A stretch of 64,000 bases of DNA from Bacillus sp. SM2101 (GTDB lineage Bacteria; Bacillota; Bacilli; Bacillales; SM2101). Below the pieces are notes generated by a model. The model was given only the letters and a program-made list of their open reading frames with translations, was not told the origin of the DNA and did no database searches. This document shows, one piece after another, positions 36,123 to 44,165 of the stretch; position 1 is the first letter of the stretch; every line of letters begins with the position of its first letter. A program made the translations under genes and the position numbers. Location of the stretch: assembly GCF_018588585.1 (NCBI RefSeq), contig NZ_JAEUFG010000004.1, forward strand, positions 186,001 to 250,000. The letters run 5' to 3'.

Positions 36123-36626
36123 TTAAGGTTTGATATGCTCATCAAACCATTCTGCTGTTTTTTCAATCGTTTCAGCTGGTAATTCTTGATCCAATGTATC
36201 TTTTAACCATAAAAGAGTTTTACTTTTTAAATAATCCCGCATTTTATTTTCAGCTTCTAACATCGTTAGATTTATTCGACAAGGTATGTCTGAAGAACAT
36301 TCGCCTTCGCTACATGGCTCGTTAAACATATTTTTGTCAACTATTCTCCTGCATTGAAATAATGGCTTCTCTCCCTCAATTGCCCTTACTACATCCCAAA
36401 AAGTAATATTTTCAGGTCGTTGCGTTAATACATATCCACCTTTCACGCCTGTACTTGAAGTAATAATATCAGCTTTTACTAATTTCGTAAAAATTTTGGA
36501 TAAATATGTTTCTGATAGCCCTTGTATTTTTGCTAAATCTTTAATTCCTATGGGTCCAATATTTGAAGTGGAACATAAATAAACTAAGCTATGAAGCGCG
36601 TACTCAACACCTACGCTGTATTGCAT
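36123..36626 (-). CDS. Rrf2-family transcriptional regulator
   Basis: 167 residues from the ATG at 36626, which has AAAGGAG at 8-nt spacing; earlier in-frame ATGs are worse placed. The winged helix is classical Rrf2 (YALHSLVYLCS, then IGIKDLAKIQGLSETYLSKIFTKLVKADIITSSTGVKGGYVL). A cysteine cluster C-x14-C-x4-C-x5-C (CSEGECSSDIPC region, about 88-113) could hold an iron-sulfur centre, as in IscR and NsrR. It is autoregulated by inference: the promoter at 36827-36856 carries the same inverted repeat as the AhpD-like gene. Confidence 0.92.
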   Translation of the reverse strand: MQYSVGVEYALHSLVYLCSTSNIGPIGIKDLAKIQGLSETYLSKIFTKLVKADIITSSTGVKGGYVLTQRPENITFWDVVRAIEGEKPLFQCRRIVDKNMFNEPCSEGECSSDIPCRINLTMLEAENKMRDYLKSKTLLWLKDTLDQELPAETIEKTAEWFDEHIKP

Positions 36627-36809
36627 TACCATTTCTCCTTTATACATAAAGCTGTTTTCAGTCATTATTGTTTTACTAATAAAAACTAAACGTGATCCAA
36701 CTAGAATTTTGTGACATCTCTTCTTCTAAAAAACCATGCTATCGCATAAAATCTCGTTTAGCAGTAAAGTTGTTGCTAGAAATATCAACAAAATTACGAA
36801 AAGATCAGT

Positions 36810-36856
36810 AGATAACAATTATCTATATTGTATAAATTCTTTTTACATGAAGTCAA
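36810..36856 (-). promoter_or_regulatory. Promoter and operator (site 3) of the Rrf2 gene
   Basis: On the minus strand: TTGACT (36851-36856), 18-bp spacer, TACAAT (36827-36832), then AT and AGATAATTGTTATCT (36810-36824). The geometry is identical to the promoter at 35954-36000. Confidence 0.75.
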
Positions 36857-37192
36857 TATATACGACTAAAGATACTTTCCAAAAGTTCATATAGCTAAAT
36901 AATACGGTAAGTTGAGCAGAAAAGTTACTTGTCCAAAAAAAATAAAAGAGCATAGCAAAAGCCAACACATACTCTACACTATATACATTGGAATATTTTC
37001 CTATTTATTGCTACTTTTCGTACTATGAAAAATCTTCATATTACAAGCTTTAGTGGCATCTTCCATCATTTATAATGAGGTCTATTGGTTGTTATTCTAA
37101 TTTAGTCTCAATAGAAACAAACATAATGAGCCTTATGTTAATATAACTTTTTTACCATATTCAGTATGAATGGTGTGAAATCCTCAACCCAG

Positions 37193-37594
37193 TCAACTGT
37201 GTATATAAAAAGGATGCTCCTTTTCATCTAAACATTTTTGAAGTTCATACTTAAAATCTTCACGCTGTATCATTTCCATTGCATCATGGCTACTATAGAA
37301 ACCTACCTCTAAACTTTCATTACATGTAGTTATTTTTCCTCCAACAGGTCGAGTTATCTAAAAAGTATGACACATATTGCTCTTTATATCTTGTGAAATA
37401 CCACAAAACTTCAATATCTCTATATCAATTCCCGTTTCTTCTTTAACTTCTCTTATTACACAGCTAGAAATTGATTCTTCATTTTCTACATGTCCACCAG
37501 GCAGTTCCCATCCTCTAGTAGGATCTTTTTTCAGAAGTATATTCCTTTCGTTATCTACGACAACTGCTCCACCTGTAATATAATACTTGGTCAT
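37193..37594 (-). pseudogene. Nudix hydrolase interrupted by an in-frame TAG
   Basis: Read straight through, this frame is 133 codons plus TGA, the normal length of a small Nudix enzyme. Codons 1-78 hold the Nudix box (GGHVENEESISSCVIREVKEETG in two parts, with R-E-x-x-E-E). Codon 79 is TAG (37358-37360). The frame then continues without shift as ITRPVGGKITTCNESLEVGF and YSSHDAMEMI to EHPFYIHS, the expected C-terminal half. Only one base separates it from an intact gene. It is either a recent nonsense mutation, giving a 78-residue fragment that keeps the catalytic box, or a suppressed stop. Confidence 0.8.
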
Positions 37595-37903
37595 TTTATT
37601 CGTCTTACGTTTTTTTAACTCAATCTCGTTTGAGCATGATTTCGTTCCATGAAAACGTTGCTAACTGTATTATAAAAAAACTACATATCTTCTCTTCTGT
37701 CCTATTGTTTATACCATTAAATCATTTTTTTCCTACACCTATTTGACCACCTTCAAGCTAAAAATCTCCTAATCTTAAATAGTGAATCTACTGTACATAC
37801 ATAAAAAAAAGCCCACTTCCGAAGAATTTAGGCAATAACATTTTTATGAACGCTATGTGAAACCATAAAAATATGGCTGTTGATTTTCGTCAACAGCCTT
37901 CGT

Positions 37904-38512
37904 TTAAATAAAATTTTCCTCAAACCAAATTTTTGCGGCATTAAGCTCTTCCGTTCGAAGTTCATGCCCTCCTTCTGTCCAATACGCTGTAACTTGTCCA
38001 TGTGATTCTTCAAGATTTCTAACAAGCTCTTTTGTCTCCTTAGTAGAAATTAATTGGTCATGTTTACCACCACTGATGAACACTGGTAGATTATTCAAAT
38101 GAGGAAGTGTTATCCCGCGTCGTGGAACCATCGCATGAAATAATATACCGCCTCTTAACGCATTTTTATGATGGTACATAAGGCTCGCAGCAATGTTTGC
38201 ACCATTTGAATAACCAACCGCAATTACATTATTTCGTTTAAAATCATATTCATTAGCGCTGTCATCGATAAATTTATTAAGCTCACTTGTGCGAAACACT
38301 AGATCCTTCTCATCAAATACTCCTTCTCGGAGTCTCGCGAAAAAACGTGCCATTCCGTTTTCATCTACATTCCCTCTTACACTCAATATAGATGCTCTTG
38401 GTTCAATGATTTCTGCAAGAGGTAATAAATCATTTTCATCTCCACCAGTCCCATGAAGGAGAAGTAATGTTGGTAAATCTGGTCGACTTCCCTGTTTATA
38501 TATATGTTTCAA
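37904..38512 (-). CDS. mhqD: MhqD-like carboxylesterase/hydrolase
   Basis: 202 residues, alpha/beta-hydrolase of the phospholipase/carboxylesterase group. Oxyanion region LLLHGTGGDENDLL, nucleophile elbow GYSNGANIA, aspartate in ISGGKHDQLI and histidine in TEGGHEL. It lies 18 bp after an extradiol-dioxygenase-like gene. The pair matches the B. subtilis mhqED (yodED) operon, which responds to quinones under MhqR. An MhqR-type box lies upstream of the pair. The substrate in the quinone response is not established. Confidence 0.88.
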   Translation of the reverse strand: MKHIYKQGSRPDLPTLLLLHGTGGDENDLLPLAEIIEPRASILSVRGNVDENGMARFFARLREGVFDEKDLVFRTSELNKFIDDSANEYDFKRNNVIAVGYSNGANIAASLMYHHKNALRGGILFHAMVPRRGITLPHLNNLPVFISGGKHDQLISTKETKELVRNLEESHGQVTAYWTEGGHELRTEELNAAKIWFEENFI

Positions 38513-38530
38513 GTTATCACTCTCCTCTGT

Positions 38531-39514
38531 TTATTCCTTAGTATCAAGTGGCTTTAATTTCTTCTCAATAGATTCCCTTTGACCTTCAAAAAATGGTGGT
38601 AAAGCTAACTTTTCACCTAGAGTCTCAAAGTCCTCATCTGATTCAAATCCGGGTCCATCAGTTGCAAGTTCGAACAAAATCCCATTCGGTTCACGGAAGT
38701 ATAAGGAGCCAAAATAGTATCGCTCAACGAATCCAGAGTTCGCCACTCTGCTCTCAGTCAACCTCTCCACCCATTTGGTTAATTCTTCTCGATCTTCAAC
38801 ACGGAAAGCCAAGTGATGAACACTTCCTCTTCCTGGTCTCTCATTTGGAAGATCGCTCCGTTCTTCTAGGTGAACCTCTCCACCAGTACCTCCTTCACCT
38901 GATTCGAAAACGCGAATATTTGTATCCTGCTCCTTTGCATAGGAAGGAAAGCTTCGAGTTTCACGAAAGCCTAAAATATCTGTTAAAAATCTTGCAGTGG
39001 ATTCAGCATGTGCTACAGTTAAAGTAATAGGACCTAACCCAACAATGCCATGCTCGACTGGTACTGGACTCTTATCCCACGGCTTCCCACCTTGAACGCC
39101 CTTATTATTTTCATCTGATACAAGAACCAGTCGTTGACCCTCAACATCACGAAAGCTTAATGTCGCTCTTCCAGTATGATGAGAGATTTCATCATGATCT
39201 ACACCTAAATGTTCAAACCTCTCTTTCCAGTAGGTTAAGGAATCATCACTCTTAACACGTAACGCTGTTAAGGTAATACTATTGGTTCCTTTGTAAGTTC
39301 TTCCAGCATTAGGGATTTCAAAAAAAGTCAAATCTGTCCCTGGAGTTCCTCTTTCATCTGCATAAAATAAATGATAAATAGAAGTATCATCTTGGTTGAT
39401 CGTTTTTTTTACTAAACGTAAACCAAGTGTTTTTGTATAAAAATTATAGTTTTCTTTTATATTAGCTGTTATGGCAGAAACATGATGGTTGCCTTTTAAT
39501 GGTCTTAAACTCAT
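38531..39514 (-). CDS. Ring-cleaving dioxygenase-like VOC protein (MhqE/MhqA/MhqO family)
   Basis: 327 residues with two VOC domains. N-terminal half: GNHHVSAITANIKENYNFYTKTLGLRLVKK, with an H-H pair. C-terminal half from about residue 155: GLGPITLTVAHAESTARFLTDILGF, with HHLAFRVEDREE and the metal glutamate in LFELATDGPGF. These proteins form the MhqA/E/O family, thought to open ring products of hydroquinones or catechols. It is the first gene of the operon with MhqD. The MhqR-type palindrome at 39570-39587 overlaps the -35. The closest of the three B. subtilis paralogues was not decided; the gene pair favours MhqE. Confidence 0.88.
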   Translation of the reverse strand: MSLRPLKGNHHVSAITANIKENYNFYTKTLGLRLVKKTINQDDTSIYHLFYADERGTPGTDLTFFEIPNAGRTYKGTNSITLTALRVKSDDSLTYWKERFEHLGVDHDEISHHTGRATLSFRDVEGQRLVLVSDENNKGVQGGKPWDKSPVPVEHGIVGLGPITLTVAHAESTARFLTDILGFRETRSFPSYAKEQDTNIRVFESGEGGTGGEVHLEERSDLPNERPGRGSVHHLAFRVEDREELTKWVERLTESRVANSGFVERYYFGSLYFREPNGILFELATDGPGFESDEDFETLGEKLALPPFFEGQRESIEKKLKPLDTKE

Positions 39515-39554
39515 GATGCTTCACTCCTTATAATTTTTCTTTTCTTTCATAAAT

Positions 39555-39587
39555 AGTTTACACTAACATTATCTCTAATTCAAGATA
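39555..39587 (-). promoter_or_regulatory. MhqR-type box and promoter of the mhqED-like operon
   Basis: TATCTCTAATTCAAGATA (39570-39587), palindromic as TATCT-N2-AATT-N2-AGATA, close to the MhqR site. The -35 TTGAAT (39578-39583) lies inside it, then a 17-bp spacer and TAAACT (39555-39560). No mhqR gene is in the window. Confidence 0.7.
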
Positions 39588-40163
39588 TTTTAATTAAAGA
39601 TATTTACAGTGATTTTTTATATGCCCTTTCCATATTTAAATGCAGTATAATTTGTTATTCTTACATCCAGATAATACTTTTGTGATTTGCACCAAAAGGT
39701 AAGTTTGTCATCACTTAATCTTTAACAATTACTAACACTTTATGTACAAACCGCACTATTAATGGTATGTTTTTTAGAATCTTACCTCTAAAAGGTCAGA
39801 TACAAAATTTTTCAAGATATGTATTGCTACAAGGTATTGTCTCTTTAAATACTGTAATTTTCTTCCCTTCTATTATGCTTCTTCAATGATGAATGATTCT
39901 TTGTACATTACAAAATCTACTCAGTAAGCTGGTTTTTCTTCTAAGCAGTATACATGTATACCTTATGGGTTCAGATATACCCCCATCTTACTATCAAATG
40001 TTCATAATTTTAGAGCCTTTTTTTGTATATGAAAAAAAGTTATGCTATTGCCATTTATCGGTATGATAAAGAACTTCATACTTTGCATAAATCAAATAAA
40101 TAATAATATTTTCTTTGATGAAAGAGAGACTAACTAAAGTAAATAAAAAAGGGAGGTAGCAAT
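39588..40163. other. Intergenic region before the crotonase gene
   Basis: About 575 bp. I see no gene, repeat copy or clear hairpin. Confidence 0.4.
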
Positions 40164-41009
40164 TTGAATACAACAAGTGTAACCGTGCAGAAGGGTGAGG
40201 GCTTTACAACTTTGCTCATAGATCATGGTGAAGTGAATTTACTTTCAAATGATCTAATTGTTGAATTGCAACAAGTAATAAGTGAATTAAATAAGGATGA
40301 GCATAATAAAGTGGTCATCTTCCGTTCAAACAATAAACATTTCTTCAGTGCTCACTTAGATGTGCTTGTTATAAATCGTAAAGAAGAAGGTATAACAGGA
40401 ACTGAAAATTTTATGCAATTAATTGAGGACGTGAAGAACATGCGCGCAATTACGATTGCAATAGTTGACGGTGCAGCACGAGGTGGTGGAAATGAACTTG
40501 TTATGGCTTGCGATATAGTATATGGAACTGAAAATGCAGTGTTCGCTCAACCCGAGTTAAGTACAAACATACCTCCAGGTGGACAAGGAAGTGTACAAGC
40601 TGCACGACGATTAGGCCGTACAAGAGCTTTAGAATTCCTCTTGACGAGTGCAGATATGGATGCTCCTACTGCCGAGCGCTTTGGTCTGATTACACGTCAC
40701 ATTCCATCGGATTCTATTGAAGAAATGCTACAGCAAGTTGTACCTCCATTAACTTTCCTTGATCATCGCAATATAGACATGATAAAGGATATTGTTGATT
40801 TAGCACTTAAAGATGAACAAGCAGCCATCGACCTTGAACGCAAAATGTTTATCGAACGTGCTGGTGAAGATAAAACACAATATTTGATAGGCAAAGTATT
40901 AAAACATGGCGCACAAACATCTCGAGAAATTCACATTTCAGAGCTATTGGCTGATGTTGCAGCTGACGTTATGCAGGATTTAGCCCAAATGAATCAAGGA
41001 AGCCAATAA
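40164..41009 (+). CDS. Enoyl-CoA hydratase/isomerase (crotonase) family protein
   Basis: 281 residues. The crotonase fold is clear: FRSNNKHFFSAHLDVLV, the oxyanion stretch AIVDGAARGGGNELVMACDIVYG, and PELSTNIPPGGQGSVQAARRLGRTRALEFLLT. The usual catalytic glutamates are not obvious (the PELS position has E, followed by NIPPGGQGS), so hydratase activity is not assured. The start is TTG at 40164 with GGGAGGT upstream. It is monocistronic, with a good terminator. Confidence 0.88.
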   Translation: MNTTSVTVQKGEGFTTLLIDHGEVNLLSNDLIVELQQVISELNKDEHNKVVIFRSNNKHFFSAHLDVLVINRKEEGITGTENFMQLIEDVKNMRAITIAIVDGAARGGGNELVMACDIVYGTENAVFAQPELSTNIPPGGQGSVQAARRLGRTRALEFLLTSADMDAPTAERFGLITRHIPSDSIEEMLQQVVPPLTFLDHRNIDMIKDIVDLALKDEQAAIDLERKMFIERAGEDKTQYLIGKVLKHGAQTSREIHISELLADVAADVMQDLAQMNQGSQ

Positions 41010-41023
41010 AATTATGAAACAAA

Positions 41024-41068
41024 ACTACCAAAGATCAGGCTTTTCAACTGATCTTTGGCGGTTTCAAT
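41024..41068 (+). terminator. Terminator of the crotonase gene (possibly bidirectional)
   Basis: A perfect 11-bp stem (CCAAAGATCAG / CTGATCTTTGG) extended by AAAC / GTTT. It lies between convergent genes. Confidence 0.8.
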
Positions 41069-41072
41069 ATAG

Positions 41073-41261
41073 TTAGCTTATGCAGCAAGGTACAGGTTGT
41101 TGTTTTCGAAATAATTTTCTAGTTAATTTAGAATAGAGGGATTTGATTGAGATAGACATCTTTGATCGATAAAAGGGCTCATATTTCCATGCCTCTCTGT
41201 TAATCAAATCCAGTTTGCGCATTTGTTCTTTCATCATTTGTTCATACTCATAATCATTCAT
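41073..41261 (-). CDS. Small cysteine-tailed protein downstream of arsI-like gene (62 aa)
   Basis: 62 residues from the ATG at 41261, which has a GGGAGGGAG site; the longer frame upstream only shadows the ArsI gene. It is charged and helical (MNDYEYEQMMKEQMRKLDLINREAWKY in two parts), with a basic middle and the end VPCCIS. It follows the ArsI-like gene by 25 bp, so they are likely one operon. The vicinal cysteine pair near the C-terminus mirrors that of ArsI (NNNCCA) and could bind arsenic, which is inference. I do not recognise the family. Confidence 0.6.
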   Translation of the reverse strand: MNDYEYEQMMKEQMRKLDLINREAWKYEPFYRSKMSISIKSLYSKLTRKLFRKQQPVPCCIS

Positions 41262-41286
41262 AAGTATTTCTCCCTCCCTTTTCATA

Positions 41287-41685
41287 TTAAGCACAGCAAT
41301 TATTATTAATAGTGTCTTCCTCAGTGTCTTCTTTGGTGAAAAAGAATTCCCATTCATGGCCATCTGGGTCAGTGATCCAAAATTTATCTTGCCTAGCGTA
41401 ACAACATGTTGTATCTTTCTCATCTCTAGAGAAGAACCCTTGAGTTTCCAATCTTTCTTTATGCTTTATTAACTCTTCTGGTCTAGACACTTGAAAGCCG
41501 AAATGATTAATGTGATTTCCTACTACACTATCTACAGGCCTTAATGTGAAATTTAATCCTGGCTCTTCTAGCAAGAATTTCGCATAGTTAGGTTTGACCT
41601 TTGCTGGGTTTGTTCCGAATAACTTCGCATAAAAATCAATCGAAGCGTCTAAATTTGTTACATTTAAACCAACATGAATTTTCAT
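41287..41685 (-). CDS. ArsI/CadI-family VOC protein (organoarsenical C-As lyase-like)
   Basis: 132 residues, one pair of VOC motifs. Iron ligands are probably H4, H61 and E113 (NVTNLDASIDFYAKLF; NHINHFGFQV; ITDPDGHEWEFF). The arsenic-binding thiols are the vicinal pair C94-C95 in DTTCCYARQDKFW. This combination is the mark of ArsI, which cleaves methyl or phenyl groups from trivalent organoarsenicals. The C-terminus has a second pair (CCA). Upstream is an ArsR-type inverted repeat. No arsR, arsB or arsC gene lies in the window. Confidence 0.85.
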   Translation of the reverse strand: MKIHVGLNVTNLDASIDFYAKLFGTNPAKVKPNYAKFLLEEPGLNFTLRPVDSVVGNHINHFGFQVSRPEELIKHKERLETQGFFSRDEKDTTCCYARQDKFWITDPDGHEWEFFFTKEDTEEDTINNNCCA

Positions 41686-41712
41686 ACTTTGTTACCTCCT
41701 AATGAATAATAT

Positions 41713-41728
41713 ATCAACTTTTTTTGAT
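41713..41728. promoter_or_regulatory. ArsR-type operator, site 1
   Basis: ATCAA-CTTTTT-TTGAT, inverted repeat with 6-nt spacer, 28 bp before the ArsI-like start. It matches the common ArsR pattern ATCAA-N6-TTGAT. Confidence 0.6.
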
Positions 41729-41967
41729 GTATAGATCAAAAAAAATGAACAACAAGTAGAACGAATCTGACAACTTAAATTTAAAGATAATAAATTTCTA
41801 TTTCTTGTTTGGTTATGTCAGCATTGTTACACAAAATCTCAAGTGTTTAAATTGTTCATGAAATGAACATCCATTCGTTTCTTGCTCAAATGTTTCTTCA
41901 TTTCTTTATAAATCAAAATTATTTGATTAATTAATACTATATCCCACGTGAGAATATATTGCAAGTT

Positions 41968-41991
41968 ATATATCAAAAAAAATTGATATAT
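41968..41991. promoter_or_regulatory. ArsR-type operator, site 2
   Basis: ATATATCAA, six A, then TTGATATAT: nine-base perfect arms with the same core and spacer as site 1, 283 bp upstream of the ArsI-like start. No ORF lies between the sites. Confidence 0.5.
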
Positions 41992-42145
41992 TTTTAATAT
42001 TGAACTAATTATGTATTTTTTATCCTATAACCCAGTGATCATATCTATTTCCTTGAGTGAATCATAAATACCAATGTAATTAATTGTTCTGTTTACATAT
42101 CTCCTATTGAATACTGTATTATGCACAATAATGCCTTTGTAAGTA

Positions 42146-42308
42146 AAGGCTGTTTTCGCATGTATAGTTGTTGTTCTTACTAATAACTATACATGGATAC
42201 AACTATTGTTTCGGGGCATTTTCTCTTCTATATATGATGACAATGACATAAGACTTCTTTTTTACTTTGTTAATTTTATAAATAACAACAACGTTTACGA
42301 AAAGTGTC
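42146..42308 (+). repeat. MITE-like repeat, copy 8
   Basis: 163 bp, from AAGGCTGTTTTCGCATGTAT to ACGAAAAGTGTC. Middle block CTATTGTTTCGGGGCATTTT, 3' block ATAACAACAACGTTTACGAA. Confidence 0.75.
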
Positions 42309-42441
42309 AATGTAAAAACACATTAACAACCCTGACAAGTATATGTCAGAGTTACTTTGCTATAATCAATTTTGAATTAGTAAGTCTACAGTAATCACTC
42401 TTAATAAAGGAATATTGAAACAGCTTAGGAGGGAAGCAAAA

Positions 42442-43332
42442 TTGATTGAACAATTATTCACGCTAAAGAATAGGGTCAATATCAATGTCAGATATTCAAT
42501 TCCTGGAGGAGAAACGATTCTTTTTTTACATTTTAGCTCTGGGAATTCCCATATGTGGGATAGCCTTATCCCACATTTTACAAATCATTATAATTTAATT
42601 GTTCCAGATATAAGAGGTCATGGGAAGTCAGATAGTCCGAAAGAGGGTTACCATATTGATGATATGGCAGAAGATATGTATTTGTTATTAAAAGAATTAG
42701 GGGTTAAGAGGTGTCATATTGTAGGCAGCTCATTAGGTGCAGAAATTGCTTTAAGCTTTGCTTCATCATATCCGGACATGGTCAAATCAATTATATGTGA
42801 AGGGGCTTTATACAATGAATTTGGACCTTATGGCTTAATAAATGATAGTGAAGAAATAATAACAGAAACAATTGACAAAAGACGTATAGATTTAATGAAT
42901 TTTACAAGACCAGCTTTCAACACAAAGGATGATTTCGTTAATGCAATGAAAGATGACTTTAAAAAACAAGGTATATGGAACGAACATTTCTTAAATTTTG
43001 TTAAACATAATATGTCAAAAACTGAAGACGGGTACTTTACTAACTGTTTTCCACTGCTTGCAAGACAGGAATATATTCAACATTATTGGGATGTTAAGTT
43101 TGAAGAATATTATAAGAAAGTTAAATGCCCTATTCTCATGTTACCGAGTGATGATGAGTGGCACAACTTAACGGCTAGAGAAATAATGATAAAATTTTCT
43201 ACATTAGTAGAAAAAAGTGAAATTAAGCATATTGAAGGGTCTAAGCACGCCTATATGTGGATGCAGTTCCCAAAGTTAATGAGCACTGTCGTTCATGATT
43301 ATTTAAAAAGAAAAGTGCTATCAATAGATTAA
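42442..43332 (+). CDS. Alpha/beta hydrolase
   Basis: 296 residues. The start is a TTG at 42442 preceded by AGGAGGG; an earlier TTG at 42415 is less likely. The fold is clear: LFLHFSSGNSHMWDSLIPHF, then VPDIRGHGKSD, the nucleophile elbow HIVGSSLGAEIALSFA, a late aspartate in LPSDDEW and the histidine in EGSKHAYMW. The GNSHMW oxyanion loop differs from the usual HGxxx. The substrate is unknown. MITE-like copies lie on both sides (42146-42308 and 43458-43617). Confidence 0.88.
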   Translation: MIEQLFTLKNRVNINVRYSIPGGETILFLHFSSGNSHMWDSLIPHFTNHYNLIVPDIRGHGKSDSPKEGYHIDDMAEDMYLLLKELGVKRCHIVGSSLGAEIALSFASSYPDMVKSIICEGALYNEFGPYGLINDSEEIITETIDKRRIDLMNFTRPAFNTKDDFVNAMKDDFKKQGIWNEHFLNFVKHNMSKTEDGYFTNCFPLLARQEYIQHYWDVKFEEYYKKVKCPILMLPSDDEWHNLTAREIMIKFSTLVEKSEIKHIEGSKHAYMWMQFPKLMSTVVHDYLKRKVLSID

Positions 43333-43457
43333 TAAGTTTTAACTTAGTTGTCAGGTAAACTAATCTCAATTTTTCTATAGTAGAATTTCCTAACAAGCTA
43401 TTTTACTTGGGCTACCATATGAGATTATTAAAAAATAAACCACCTACATTTCTAAAC

Positions 43458-43617
43458 AAGGCTGTTCTCGCATTAATTGTTGCTTTTCATCATAAGCTGC
43501 TTTCGTTTAGATTGTTGTTTTTCGTGCGAAGAAATATACATGTATACAACTAATATTCGGGGCATTTTGTCTTGTATAAAACGACAGTTTTATCTTCTAT
43601 ATTACGAAAAGAGCCTT
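43458..43617 (+). repeat. MITE-like repeat, copy 9 (best preserved)
   Basis: 160 bp, from AAGGCTGTTCTCGCATTAAT to ACGAAAAGAGCCTT. The terminal inverted repeats are nearly perfect over 13 bp. The last two bases overlap the stop codon of the gene at 43616-44023. Confidence 0.85.
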
Positions 43618-44023
43618 AAACAAGCTTTGTTAATGCTATAGTAGGTGGGTATTTTGACAACACTTCTATTACATCATTTGGTGTAAGAAATACGTAATGG
43701 CTAATATTAATAGTGTCGTATAAACCACCATTCTCTTCAAGAAACCAACTTAAATATTCCGAATCACCTAATTTGAATAGAGACCACTCACTATAAAATC
43801 CTTCGTCATAATTGTTATATAGTGAATATAGCATTTTAATTAATGAGCCTTCTTCAGTATTTGAATAAGACAATACACCTACATCAAATGTCATCGTTAT
43901 CTCTGTCTCGTCATATTCATCAATAAATGTTAACGTCAGTCCTTCCTTATTATCTATAAGTGCCGAATTATATATTTTTGAAGGAATTCCTTCAATTGGT
44001 ACCCACCTTTCCCACACTGCCAT
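43616..44023 (-). CDS. Hypothetical protein, 135 aa, immunity-like composition
   Basis: 135 acidic, soluble residues with no signal peptide: WERWVPIEGIPSKIYNS, DEYDETEITMTFDVG, YNNYDEGFYSEWSLFKLGDSEYLSWF. The composition and size recall SMI1-like or other immunity proteins of polymorphic toxins, but no motif proves it and no toxin adjoins. The ATG has a GAGGGG site. Its TAA stop is made at the edge of the MITE-like element, so its original C-terminus may have been altered by the insertion. Confidence 0.7.
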   Translation of the reverse strand: MAVWERWVPIEGIPSKIYNSALIDNKEGLTLTFIDEYDETEITMTFDVGVLSYSNTEEGSLIKMLYSLYNNYDEGFYSEWSLFKLGDSEYLSWFLEENGGLYDTINISHYVFLTPNDVIEVLSKYPPTIALTKLV

Positions 44024-44165
44024 GTTACATTTCCCCTCAACCTAGTATTCTTTCAATTTTGTTAAATTCACAAAATTAGTAAGCAAACATTTTCAATAAT
44101 AGCTTGAATCAACAAGATAAACTATAAAAATTAAAGAGCAATATAAAGCTATCAAACAAGAACGT

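Noticed and set aside
38593..39027. 144-codon frame antisense to the dioxygenase gene
   Set aside because: Shadow of a well-supported gene; composition not protein-like.
42206..42394. 62-codon plus-strand frame
   Set aside because: It lies inside MITE-like copy 8, has no ribosome site and no protein-like pattern.
43616..44023. Polymorphic-toxin immunity protein
   Set aside because: Size and acidity fit, but there is no diagnostic motif and no toxin gene nearby.
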